Positions 1 to 7,499 are shown, counted from the first letter of the stretch. The stretch is 15,842 nucleotides of DNA from Acidiferrobacteraceae bacterium (GCA_027343725.1 DAHWKH010000184.1:1-15842), one strand, 5' to 3'. Program-made: numbers and translations. Notes: generated by a model from the sequence alone, not told the origin.

Positions 1-1
1 T

Positions 2-106
2 CAGTGCCGCCAATGCGGTCATCTCATGCCTACCCCCGAGGGACAAGCCAAGGTGAAACGCTGCGTCAAAGTCGGAAAGAAAATCTTCCTTAAGGGCCTC
101 GATTAG
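2..106 (+). CDS. 3' end of an unidentified ORF with a CxxC motif (partial)
   Basis: An open + frame enters from the left edge and stops at TAG 104-106. The visible 34 residues contain QCRQCGH (a CxxC pair) and a third Cys in KRCVKVGKK, followed by a Lys-rich end. Two or three Cys in a basic context suggest a C-terminal zinc-ribbon or other metal-binding end, but the fold cannot be shown from this fragment. The body of the gene lies outside the window. The opposite strand is also open here with plausible amino-acid content, so the coding strand is not certain. No family is recognised. Confidence 0.35.
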   Translation, partial: QCRQCGHLMPTPEGQAKVKRCVKVGKKIFLKGLD

Positions 107-152
107 CCGCGTCGGCTACCCACACTTTGTGCGGAAGAGCCTTTAAATTAAA

Positions 153-184
153 CACCACACGCAACGTTCTTGCTGTTTGTGGTG
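153..184. terminator. Imperfect hairpin between converging frames, possible terminator
   Basis: CACCACA (153-159) can pair with TGTGGTG (178-184), with an inner GCAA/TTGC stem (161-164 with 170-173) closing a 5-nt loop. An alternative pairing is ACACGCA (157-163) with TGCGTGT (183-189). It lies between the + frame ending at 106 and the minus frame ending at 192, as a bidirectional terminator would. There is no long T tract on either side, so the role is inferred from structure and position only. Confidence 0.3.
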
Positions 185-191
185 CGTGTTG

Positions 192-600
192 TTACAGCGC
201 CGCCGGACTCGGCAAAGAGTCCATATCCCGACCGATGGCGAAGACCTTACCGAAGGCCACCGCCGCTGCCATGGCGACAGCCACTCCGGGAGCGATCAAC
301 ATGATGACCCGGAGAAGTTTCCTCCAGGTCCCGATGCCGTCGATCCAGTGCTGCGCCCGGCGAATCAGGCGGATCGCCTCATTCCGGGTTTCCTCCCGGT
401 CAGCGTTCGGGAGAGCTCGGAATTCCTCCGTGCCCTCCCACTCACCCAGGACCGCGCCCTGGGGATGTCGATACCCGCCGCGCAGAACTCACTGCTCCGC
501 AGGGCAGCCTGACGGGCGAGACCCCATTCCGAGTTCGCGATTTCATTCTGGTTCCTACCCGCCTCCAGGCAATAGGTGAGAATGGATATTCCCTCTCTAG
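192..600 (-). pseudogene. Frame-disrupted remnant of a small membrane-protein gene
   Basis: No intact gene fits this stretch, but the minus strand carries two adjoining frames with natural composition. The first is open from inside pyrE to a TGA at 367-365 and includes NQNEIANSEWGLARQAAL. The second is open below about 490 down to TAA 194-192; it runs through EWEGTEEF and RRAQHWIDGIGTW to a hydrophobic helix (VIMLIAPGVAVAMAAAVAF) and a short tail. Neither frame has an ATG, GTG or TTG in a sensible place; the only in-frame ATG is at 302, just before the helix. The simplest reading is one gene that lost its 5' end against pyrE and took a frameshift near 440-490. The helix near the C-terminus resembles small phage or plasmid membrane proteins, but no family is recognised. 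A CTG start near 489 or two overlapping genes are alternatives. Confidence 0.42.
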
Positions 601-609
601 GTGTCGCGC

Positions 610-1251
610 CTACGCCCCGTAGCGCGCGCGGTATTCGGCAACGGCCTGGTGGTGATCTTTGAGCGCATCGTGCTCCGCGAGATAATCGAGGAGCCCCGAG
701 AGGCGCGCGAGGCGGATGACGGGCGCGTTGTAGCGCGCCTCGACCTCGGCCGCGGCCGAGGTCGGCCCCTGCCCGCGCTCCTCGCGATCGAGCGCGATCA
801 CGACCCCCGCGAGGGTGGCAGACGCGGCCGCGATGAGGCTCGCCGATTCGCCGATCGAGGTGCCCGCCGAGATGACGTCATCGATCACGAGGACGCGCCC
901 CGACAGGGGCGGCCCCACGATCCGCCCGCCCTCGCCATGGTCCTTGGCCTCCTTGCGGTTGAAGCTGTAGGGCACGTTGCGCCCGTGATCGAGGGCGAGC
1001 CCGATGGCCAAGGCGGTCGCGAGCGGGATGCCTTTGTAGGCCGGTCCGAAGAGCATGTCGTAGGGGAGGCGCGCGCGTTCCACGCCCGCGGCGTACAGGC
1101 GTCCGAGCGCCAAAAGCGGCTCACCCGCGGCAAACGCCGCGGCATTGAAAAAATAGGGGCTCACGCGCCCGGATTTGAGGGTGAAGGTCCCAAAGCGCAA
1201 CGCCCCGCAGGAGAGGGCGAGGTCGAAGAAGGCCGATTCGATCGCATCCAT
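610..1251 (-). CDS. pyrE: Orotate phosphoribosyltransferase
   Basis: Catalyses orotate + PRPP to orotidine 5'-monophosphate + diphosphate, the fifth step of UMP synthesis, in the cytosol as a dimer. The protein is 213 aa, the same length as E. coli PyrE. Visible signatures are TLKSGRVSPYFFN (24-36), the nucleotide-proximal FGPAYKGIPLA (68-78), the flexible catalytic loop NRKEAKDHGEGG (98-109) and the PRPP-binding motif VLVIDDVISAGTS (120-132). The ATG shares its A with the TGA of the upstream pilin-accessory gene (TGATG), so translation is probably coupled. It is the last intact gene of the minus-strand run, and no clear terminator follows it. The other pyr genes here lie about 12 kb away in a separate unit. 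Confidence 0.97.
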   Translation of the reverse strand: MDAIESAFFDLALSCGALRFGTFTLKSGRVSPYFFNAAAFAAGEPLLALGRLYAAGVERARLPYDMLFGPAYKGIPLATALAIGLALDHGRNVPYSFNRKEAKDHGEGGRIVGPPLSGRVLVIDDVISAGTSIGESASLIAAASATLAGVVIALDREERGQGPTSAAAEVEARYNAPVIRLARLSGLLDYLAEHDALKDHHQAVAEYRARYGA

Positions 1252-2003
1252 CAGTACGGACAGTAGGGGTTGGGGTTGAAGTTCAGCACCCCGGCGACCG
1301 CGTTGTCGCGCCGGCGCAGGGCGACCACGACGCTGGCATAGGTGCCGTGGAGCGGCACGAAGGCGTAATGGGCGAGATCCGGGTGTTGGACCCGGAAGCG
1401 CGCGAGCGCGCGCGCCGCGGTCGGGTCGTGGCGGACGATCTCGGTCATCGGGAGGCTGCGCGCGAGCACCAATCGGCGATCGGCCTCGGTATAAGGCCTA
1501 TACCGCCAGCCACGCAAATAGACCGGCGGCTCGCCCTTCAGGGTCCGGATTTCGGCCTCATCCCGGGCCAGGCGGCTTGCCGGCAGGTGCACAAAGGCAT
1601 AAGCCGGGTACCCGGGCAGGCGCGTGGCCAGGGCCTGCCCTTTCGGTCCGGCGATCGCCAGGTGGGCGGCGTCGAGCGCGAAGAAGGCGTCGCGCGAATA
1701 CACCACCATTTGCACGCGCCGCATGTAGAGGAGGTGCAGGCCGAGGGCGAAGACCGCGAGCTGGAGGAGCGCGATCGCGGTCAGGTCGAAGCGCAAACCC
1801 TTTTTGCCGGGGCGGGCCACGAGCAGCGTGAGCGGCGGGCCGACGACGAGGGACGCACCCGCCAACAGCCCGAAGGCCGGCCAGCCGCCGTCCGGGCCCA
1901 GATAGGGGTAGGGGTACCAGTAGAAGCGCACGACCGCGAACACCGCGGCCAGTGCCGCGAGACTGATCGCAATGTGCAAGGCGAAGGCTTTCCCGCGGGA
2001 CAT
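1251..2003 (-). CDS. TfpX/TfpZ-family type IV pilin accessory protein
   Basis: A 250-aa protein that matches from memory the TfpX/TfpZ-type accessory proteins. Shared features are the N-terminal MSRGKAF start, a first membrane helix (about 8-28), WYPYPY, a GGWPAFGLL second helix (about 40-62) containing VVGPPLTLLV, the PGKKGLRFDL linker (65-74) and a third helix (75-95). A polar domain of about 150 residues follows and ends in NPNPYCPY. In the family these proteins sit in the inner membrane and help particular pilins to be stabilised or assembled. The start at ATG 2003 is preceded by a strong GAGGAG (2013-2008); longer upstream frames lie inside xth. It starts 10 nt after xth and overlaps pyrE by 1 nt. 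No pilin gene is next to it, which is unusual because family members often neighbour their pilin; pilT/pilU lie 6 kb away. Confidence 0.88.
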   Translation of the reverse strand: MSRGKAFALHIAISLAALAAVFAVVRFYWYPYPYLGPDGGWPAFGLLAGASLVVGPPLTLLVARPGKKGLRFDLTAIALLQLAVFALGLHLLYMRRVQMVVYSRDAFFALDAAHLAIAGPKGQALATRLPGYPAYAFVHLPASRLARDEAEIRTLKGEPPVYLRGWRYRPYTEADRRLVLARSLPMTEIVRHDPTAARALARFRVQHPDLAHYAFVPLHGTYASVVVALRRRDNAVAGVLNFNPNPYCPY

Positions 2004-2013
2004 GGGTCTCCTC

Positions 2014-2808
2014 TCAGGGCCGGCTCGGTTTTTCGATATCATAGTCGAGAGTGAGTGGGGCGTGGTCGCTGAAGCGCTGATCCTTGTAGATGATGGCTTG
2101 GCGGGCGCGCGCGGCGATTCCGGGTGTTGCGATCTGGTAGTCGATGCGCCAACCCACGTTCTTCGCATAGGCCTGGCCGCGCTGACTCCACCAAGTATAG
2201 CCCTCTTCGCGGGCCTCGGGGTAAAGCGCGCGATAGACGTCCACCCATTCAAACTCCGTGAAAACGCGCGTGAGCCAGGCGCGCTCCTCGGGCAAAAAGC
2301 CGCTGTTTTTGCGGTTGCCGCGCCAGTTCTTGAGGTCGATTTCCTGATGCGCGATGTTCCAGTCGCCGCACAGGACCACCTCGCGGCCGCTCGCGCGCAG
2401 GGCCTTGAGTGTCTCGACGAAGGACGCCATGAACGCAAACTTGGCCTCCTGGCGGTGGGGACCGCTCGAGCCCGAGGGCAGATAGACCGACACCACCGAC
2501 AGATTGCCGAATAGGAGTTCGAGATAGCGACCCTCGGCGTCGATGTCCGCGTGTCCGACCCCGACGACCACCCGATCCGGGGCCTCGCGGGTGTAGATCC
2601 CGACACCGCTGTAGCCGGGCCTCTCGGCGTAATGGAAGTACCCATGGTAGCCCGGCGGGTTTTGCATCTCAGGCGTCATGTCGCGCGCCTGGGCCTTCAG
2701 TTCCTGGAGGCACAGGAGATCCGGTCGCAGCGCCTGCATCCAGGGGAAGAGCCCCTTGCCGACCGCCGAGCGCAGGCCGTTGACGTTCAGGGTCGTGATC
2801 GTGAACAT
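2014..2808 (-). CDS. xth: Exodeoxyribonuclease III / AP endonuclease
   Basis: A 264-aa member of the endonuclease/exonuclease/phosphatase superfamily that cleaves DNA at abasic sites and removes 3' blocks in base-excision repair, using Mg2+. The catalytic set is visible by alignment with E. coli Xth: Asn8 (TLNVNGLR), Glu36 (CLQELK), Tyr109, Asp149 and Asn151 (GDWNIAHQEIDL), Asp223 (WRIDYQIA), and Asp248-His249 (SDHAPL). The KNWRGNRKNSGF segment (160-171) is also typical. ATG 2808 has AAGGA just upstream and lies 4 nt after the permease stop. The family splits into XthA and ExoA types; I do not assign one. Confidence 0.96.
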   Translation of the reverse strand: MFTITTLNVNGLRSAVGKGLFPWMQALRPDLLCLQELKAQARDMTPEMQNPPGYHGYFHYAERPGYSGVGIYTREAPDRVVVGVGHADIDAEGRYLELLFGNLSVVSVYLPSGSSGPHRQEAKFAFMASFVETLKALRASGREVVLCGDWNIAHQEIDLKNWRGNRKNSGFLPEERAWLTRVFTEFEWVDVYRALYPEAREEGYTWWSQRGQAYAKNVGWRIDYQIATPGIAARARQAIIYKDQRFSDHAPLTLDYDIEKPSRP

Positions 2809-2812
2809 GTCC

Positions 2813-4261
2813 TTACCCCTCGTCCGCCGGATGCATGCGGATCAGCATGCGTTTGGCCGCGGGCAGCAGTGCGTAGGCGGGGAACGCCAGAAAGAAGGTC
2901 AGAAAGAAGTAGGTCTCGAACCCGAGCCGTTGCGCGCCCAGGCCGCTTGCGAACCCCGCGAGCCGCAGGCTCACGGCGAAGAGCGAGGACAGGAGCGCGT
3001 ATTCCGTGGCCGCGCGCTCCTTGCGCACGATCGCCATCAAAAACGCCAGGAAGGCCGCAGTCCCGAGGCCGCCGGCGAACGACTCCAGGGCACTCACCGA
3101 ATAGAGCAACACCTCGTGGCTCACGGGCAGGTGCGCCGGCGCGGGCGGCAGGATCGCGGCGCAGGCGCCGTAGCCGAGATTGGGGAGGACCTGCGCGAGC
3201 CCGAGGATCCAGAGGGCCTTGTAGATGCCGACGCGGTCTGTGATATAGCCGCCGATGAGGCCGCCCAGGACCGAGAGCCCGATGCCCGCCATGACCGAAA
3301 CCAGTCCGATCTGCGCGGCGCTGAAGCCGCGGTCCACCCAGAAGGGCTTGATCATGAAGCCGATCGCGCCGTCGCCGAGTTTGTAGAGCAGGATGAACAG
3401 GAACACCGGCCATATGCCGGGGCGGCCCGTCATCTCGAGCAGCGCCCCGAACAGCGGCCCGTCGCTCGAGCGTTTGGGTGTGGTCCGGCGCCGGAAGCTC
3501 GTGGCCCAAAGGATGAGGCCAACACCCAGGGCATAGGCAAAAAGGTGCGGGATGGCGCGCGTGAGGTCCAAGGCATCGTTCGCGAGCGCGAGCGCCCCGA
3601 GCAACAGCGCGAGCACGAGCCCGAGCGCCCGCGGGCGGTGCAGGAGCGAGGCGAGTTCCTCTCCCATGCTCTGGCGATCCACGCGCTCGCGCACGATCTC
3701 GCGCGGGGCGCGCTGCGCGATCAAGCCGTTCGCGACGATCAGGGCCGCGGCCGTGAGGTAGGCCCAGCGCCAGCCGAGGTAGGTGCTGGCGATGAGGACC
3801 ACGCCCGCGAGTAACATGCCGGCGCGATAAAAGCCGATGCGCAAGCCGTTGCCGATCCCCATCTCGCCGACCTTGAGGAGTTCGAGAGTATAGCCGTCGA
3901 TGGCGATGTCGTTGGTCGACGAGAACAGCGTGAAGGCGCCGATCGCGAGCAAGGCGCTTGGCCCGACCCCGGAATCGAAGGCGAGACGCCCAAGGGCCGT
4001 GGCCATGGCGAGGTCGACGGCGAGCATCCATAAGCGGTGATGGCGGACGTGATCGATGGCCGGCGCCCACAGGAACTTGAGTGTCCAGGGGAGCCCCAGG
4101 AGGCTGATCGTCCCGATCTCCGCAAGCGAGGCGTGGTGCTCGCGGAAGGCCACCGGAAAGACGTCTGTGAACATCCCGAACGGCAGCCCCTCGGCGATAT
4201 AGAGAAGCGCCACCCAGACGAGGCGCTGGCGCACATCGCGGCGCTTAAGGTACTCGCGCAC
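2813..4261 (-). CDS. AmpG-like (PAT-family) major facilitator permease
   Basis: A 482-aa polytopic inner-membrane protein with about 12-14 hydrophobic segments. Near the N-terminus it reads LYIAEGLPFGMFTDVFP, then SLAEIGTISLLGLPWTLKFLWAPAID across positions 46-70; this loop pattern is typical of AmpG-like/PAT-family MFS permeases. AmpG proper imports anhydromuropeptides for murein recycling, and E. coli AmpG is 491 aa. This protein may transport another substrate, since the family also contains acyl-CoA and siderophore permeases. The start used is GTG 4261, which overlaps the metW end by 17 nt. It lacks a strong ribosome site, and a GTG eight codons in (DVRQRL) is an alternative. The stop is 4 nt from xth. 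Confidence 0.78.
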   Translation of the reverse strand: MREYLKRRDVRQRLVWVALLYIAEGLPFGMFTDVFPVAFREHHASLAEIGTISLLGLPWTLKFLWAPAIDHVRHHRLWMLAVDLAMATALGRLAFDSGVGPSALLAIGAFTLFSSTNDIAIDGYTLELLKVGEMGIGNGLRIGFYRAGMLLAGVVLIASTYLGWRWAYLTAAALIVANGLIAQRAPREIVRERVDRQSMGEELASLLHRPRALGLVLALLLGALALANDALDLTRAIPHLFAYALGVGLILWATSFRRRTTPKRSSDGPLFGALLEMTGRPGIWPVFLFILLYKLGDGAIGFMIKPFWVDRGFSAAQIGLVSVMAGIGLSVLGGLIGGYITDRVGIYKALWILGLAQVLPNLGYGACAAILPPAPAHLPVSHEVLLYSVSALESFAGGLGTAAFLAFLMAIVRKERAATEYALLSSLFAVSLRLAGFASGLGAQRLGFETYFFLTFFLAFPAYALLPAAKRMLIRMHPADEG

Positions 4262-4856
4262 GCCGGAACCGGTAGAGGGCGATCTCGCCCAGGAGGTTTG
4301 GGAACAGCCGCAGCCCGAACCGCGGGCGATGGGCGTGATCCACGACCTGGGACTCGAGCACCTGGATCCCCTCGCGGCGGCAGAGTGCTGCGAAATCCCG
4401 CAGGGTGCACAGGTGGATGTTGGGGGTGTTGTACCACTCGTGCGGCAGCGCGCGCGAGACCGGCATGCGCCCGAGGAGGCCGAGTTGCCAGCGCGTGCGC
4501 CAGTGCCCGAAATTGGGGAAGGTCACGATCCCCTCGGTACCGACGCGCAACATCTCGCGCAGCAGCCGGTCGGGGTATTTCACCGCCTGCAGGGTCAGGG
4601 ACAGGATCACGAAATCGAACGAGCCCTCGTCGAACTCGGACAGGCCCGCATCGAGGTCCGTCTGGATCACGTTGACGCCGCGTTTGATGCAGGCGGTCAC
4701 GAGCCCATCGTCGATCTCGAGCCCGTAGCCGCTCGCGCCCTTGCTGCGCGCGAGGTCATCGAGCAGCGTCCCGTCGCCGCAGCCGAGATCCAGCACGCGG
4801 CTCTGGGGCCGGATCCAGTCGGCGATGATCCGAAAATCGACGCGAGATGGGGTCAT
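4245..4856 (-). CDS. metW: Methionine biosynthesis protein MetW
   Basis: A 203-aa class I methyltransferase-fold protein with the SAM-binding motif VLDLGCGDGTLLDDL (21-35), DGLVTACIKRGVNV and the MetW-typical FPNFGHWRTRWQLGLLGRMPVS block. In bacteria with MetX-type homoserine acyltransferases, MetW is encoded directly after metX and is needed with it for methionine synthesis. The start ATG 4856 overlaps the metX stop as ATGA, which fixes the start; the longer upstream frame runs inside metX. The C-terminus overlaps the permease start. A methyltransferase reaction has not been clearly assigned to the family. Confidence 0.95.
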   Translation of the reverse strand: MTPSRVDFRIIADWIRPQSRVLDLGCGDGTLLDDLARSKGASGYGLEIDDGLVTACIKRGVNVIQTDLDAGLSEFDEGSFDFVILSLTLQAVKYPDRLLREMLRVGTEGIVTFPNFGHWRTRWQLGLLGRMPVSRALPHEWYNTPNIHLCTLRDFAALCRREGIQVLESQVVDHAHRPRFGLRLFPNLLGEIALYRFRRARVP

Positions 4857-6007
4857 GCGGCGGACGCGAGCGCGCGCTCCAGGTAAGCCGACAGGATCTC
4901 GGTGTAGCGCGGGATGCGCATCAGGAAGGCGTCGTGGCCGTGGGGCGCCGTGATTTCCGCGTAACTCACGTTGAGGTCGTTGTCGTGCAGCGCCTTGACG
5001 ATCTCGCGCGAGCGCGCGGGCGCGAAACGCCAATCGCTGGTGAAGGCCAGCACCAGGCTGTCGGCCTTCACGCCGCGCAACGCGGCCGCGAGGTCGCCGC
5101 CGGTCTCGCCCGCGGGATCGAAGTAATCGAGCGCCTTGGTCATCAAGAGGTAGGTGTTGGCGTCGAAACGCCCGACGAAGGTGTCGGCCTGATGGCGCAG
5201 GTAGCTTTCGACCTCGAACGCGACCTGGTAGTCGAAATTGAGCTTGCCGCCGCGCACGTCGCGGCCGAATTTCTGGCGCATGATGTCATCGGACAGGTAG
5301 GTGATGTGCCCGAGCATGCGCGCGAGGCGCAGTCCGCGCCGCGGTTCGGTGCCCTGATCGTAGAAGCGCCCGCCGTGGAAATCGGGATCCGTGAGAATCG
5401 CCTGGCGCGCGACCTCGTTGAAGGCGATGTTCTGGGCCGTGAGCTTGGGCGCCGCGGCGATGATGATCGCGTGCGCGATGCGCTGCGGGTAAGCGATCGC
5501 CCATTGCAGGGCCTGCATGCCCCCGAGGCTCCCGCCGATGACCGCGAGCCAGCGATCGATGCCCAGGCGATCGGCGAGCCGTGCCTGGCTTTCGACCCAG
5601 TCGCGCACCGTGATCATCGGGAAGTCCGGGCCGTACGGCCGCCCGGTGGCGGGGTTGATCGAGGCCGGACCGGTGGATCCAAAGCAGCTGCCGAGGTTGT
5701 TGCAGGCCACCACGAACAAGCGCGTGGTATCGAGGCTTTTACCGGGCCCCACGTGGTGTTCCCACCACCCGGGCTTGGCATCGTCCGGCGCGTGATAGCC
5801 CGCGATATGGTGGCTGCCGCTCAGGGCGTGACAGACGAGGACCGCGTTACTCGCATTGCGATTCAAAGACCCGTAGGTCTCGTAGACGAGCTCGTAGGAC
5901 GACAGCACCCCGCCGCTCGTCAGCGCCAGCGGTTCTGTGAATTGCAAGCGGGCCGGAGTCACCAGCCCCACAGAGTCTGGCGGGATCGCCGTCACGTCCT
6001 CGTACAC
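4853..6007 (-). CDS. metX: Homoserine O-acyltransferase
   Basis: First committed enzyme of methionine synthesis; it transfers an acyl group from acyl-CoA to homoserine. The 384-aa alpha/beta-hydrolase has the oxyanion-region CHALSGSHH (59-67), NNLGSCFGSTGP (103-114), nucleophile Ser160 in IGGSLGGMQAL, and the rest of the triad at Asp325 (FTSDWRF) and His358 (HGHDAF). The GHITYLSDD stretch (233-241) is also typical. Acetyl- versus succinyl-CoA use cannot be told safely from the fold; MetX enzymes of gammaproteobacteria with MetW are often succinyltransferases. GTG 6007 is the start chosen by similarity of the DSVGLVTP region, but no strong ribosome site precedes it and in-frame GTGs downstream are possible. 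It lies 47 nt after the thioredoxin gene; no SAM riboswitch is evident in that gap. Confidence 0.95.
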   Translation of the reverse strand: MYEDVTAIPPDSVGLVTPARLQFTEPLALTSGGVLSSYELVYETYGSLNRNASNAVLVCHALSGSHHIAGYHAPDDAKPGWWEHHVGPGKSLDTTRLFVVACNNLGSCFGSTGPASINPATGRPYGPDFPMITVRDWVESQARLADRLGIDRWLAVIGGSLGGMQALQWAIAYPQRIAHAIIIAAAPKLTAQNIAFNEVARQAILTDPDFHGGRFYDQGTEPRRGLRLARMLGHITYLSDDIMRQKFGRDVRGGKLNFDYQVAFEVESYLRHQADTFVGRFDANTYLLMTKALDYFDPAGETGGDLAAALRGVKADSLVLAFTSDWRFAPARSREIVKALHDNDLNVSYAEITAPHGHDAFLMRIPRYTEILSAYLERALASAA

Positions 6008-6054
6008 CCGGGAAAGCCCGCAGTGTACTGACTGGGCGGTAAGGCCGCAACGGA

Positions 6055-6486
6055 TCAGTGCACGGAATCGTCGTGGTCGTGGCCGTGATCGTGGTCATGG
6101 CCGCAACCGCTGTGGTCGTGGTCGGCCTCGGCGTGTTCTGCGATCTCGCGCCGCACCGCGTCCATGTCGACCGCGCGCACCTGGGTGATGACCTCTTCGA
6201 GCGCTTGCCGCGGGAGGCTGCCGGGCTGGGCGAAGAGGATGATCTGGTCGCGGAACACCATCAAAGTCGGGATCGAGCGCACCTGAAAGTGGGCCGCGAG
6301 CTCGGTCTGCTCCTCGGTGTTGATCTTGGCGAACACGATGTCCCCGTGCTGTTCCGAGGCCTCCTCGAAGATCGGACCGAACGCCCGGCAGGGGGCGCAC
6401 CAGGGGGCCCAGAAGTCGACGATCACAAGCGCGTTGCCATCGACGAGCTCCTCGAAATTTGCCTTTGTTGCCTCGACTGTGGCCAT
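6055..6486 (-). CDS. Thioredoxin-like protein with a His/Asp-rich C-terminal tail
   Basis: Residues 1-110 form a thioredoxin domain: FWAPWCAPCRAF places the redox pair at Cys30 and Cys33 (WCAPC), with the cis-proline in SIPTLMVF (71-78). It should act as a cytosolic thiol-disulfide reductant or chaperone. Beyond VRAVDMDAVRRE the chain does not end but continues into a tail (118-143) with nine His, seven Asp and one Cys (Cys128), including GHDHDHGHDHDD, which looks like a metal-binding tail. There is no signal peptide. The start is well set by GAGGAG (6497-6492) five nt before ATG 6486, and a TATAAT box lies further upstream. It is first in the run leading to metX, 47 nt away. The tail-less family members known to me are about 108-115 aa. 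Confidence 0.93.
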   Translation of the reverse strand: MATVEATKANFEELVDGNALVIVDFWAPWCAPCRAFGPIFEEASEQHGDIVFAKINTEEQTELAAHFQVRSIPTLMVFRDQIILFAQPGSLPRQALEEVITQVRAVDMDAVRREIAEHAEADHDHSGCGHDHDHGHDHDDSVH

Positions 6487-6520
6487 ATATACTCCTCGGG
6501 ATGACGGCGCAAAAACGTCA

Positions 6521-6526
6521 ATTATA
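6521..6526 (-). promoter_or_regulatory. Likely -10 box of the thioredoxin-met-pyrE run
   Basis: On the minus strand this is a perfect TATAAT. It would give a start near 6514 and a leader of about 28 nt that carries the GAGGAG ribosome site before ATG 6486. The -35 region upstream is GC-rich and matches the consensus poorly, so expression may depend on an activator or be modest. As the only good promoter match before the run, it may drive several genes. Confidence 0.45.
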
Positions 6527-6615
6527 GAACGGGAGGGGTGCCCGCGTCCCGCCCCCTGCGGGAAATCCTGGGCACGCCTCTTGCACCGTTTCGGGATGTA
6601 CGGAAGGGGGGGGAC

Positions 6616-6801
6616 GTGTATCCAAAGCCCATTTACGAGGCCCTGCCGGTGCTCTATGCCGCGGCCGGCTGGCTCAGCTCCAAGGCGCTGTCGTGGCCCT
6701 ACGCGGTCGTGCCCACCGGCGCGTTCGCGCTCGCCTCGATCCTGGTCCTCATACAGCGCTGGTACTACCGCCGCCAGTTCGACGACGAAGACGGCCGCTG
6801 A
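6616..6801 (+). CDS. Small two-helix membrane protein, unknown function
   Basis: A 61-aa protein starting at GTG 6616, directly behind a G-rich ribosome site (GGAAGGGGGGGGAC). The start is preferred over ATG 6538 because the upstream 26 codons are Pro/Arg-rich and overlap the thioredoxin promoter area. It begins with YPKPIYEALPVLYAAAGW, has a first hydrophobic segment (about 9-22) and a second (about 31-48), then a charged RWYYRRQFDDEDGR end, so both termini are probably cytoplasmic. I recall similar YPKP(I/L)YEALP small proteins as conserved hypotheticals in related bacteria, without a function. It is transcribed divergently from the thioredoxin gene and converges on yggT. Confidence 0.72.
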   Translation: MYPKPIYEALPVLYAAAGWLSSKALSWPYAVVPTGAFALASILVLIQRWYYRRQFDDEDGR

Positions 6802-6927
6802 AAGCCTCCCGCAGTCTGCATCGATGCCGAGCGCGCTCCACGGCCTCGGACGACGTCCCGCGCCCGGTTCCGGCGGCCATCCAAGCGCCGCTGCCTTCGC
6901 ATCGCTCCGGGATCCCCCGGGCGGGTC

Positions 6928-7499
6928 TTAGGTCAAAAGGCTCGTTCCGACCGCCAAGAGCGGCTGCACCACCAGGATACTGATCAGTTCGAAGACGATG
7001 ACGACGATCACCGGCGAGAGATCAATGCCGGAGATGAGCGGCAGGAGGCGGCGCGCGGGGCGCATGAAGGGTTCCGTCAGGTGGATGGCGAGGTCGGTCA
7101 GGGGGTGGTCGTTATAGGGACTGATCCAGCTCGCCAGCACGCGCACGAACACCGCGCCGATCAGGACGTAGAGCGTCAGCTGGATGAGGTCTGCAAAGCT
7201 CATAACGAACACCCCGGGGATACGGGGCACGAGCCCTTGCGCGACCATCACCACGAGCACGATCTTGATCGCCTCGAGCACGATGAGCAGGATGGCGGAG
7301 GCGACGTCGATGCCGAAGAAGCCGGGGATGGCGCGTCGCAGCGGCAAGAGCGGCGGATTGGTGGCGCGCACCAGAAACTGGCTGAAGGGGTTGTAGAAAT
7401 CGGCGTGCGTGAGCTGCAGGAGAAAGCGCAATAGGACGAGCGCGATATAGAGACCGAACACGGTCTCGATCAGAAACGCGAGCGCCTGGCTCAAATAGC

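Noticed and set aside
127..579. Long + strand frames (150 and 111 aa) at the left end
   Set aside because: They are Arg/Ser/Pro-rich, lack ribosome sites, and overlap the minus-strand frames that show better composition and a membrane helix.
6008..6054. SAM riboswitch upstream of metX
   Set aside because: The gap is 47 nt and shows only a 4-bp CGGG/CCCG hairpin; no known SAM aptamer core is recognisable.
6872..6892. GGCGGC...GCGCCGC hairpin between the small membrane gene and yggT as a terminator
   Set aside because: The stem is only 5-6 bp and no T tract follows on either strand; a weak structure is expected in such GC-rich DNA.
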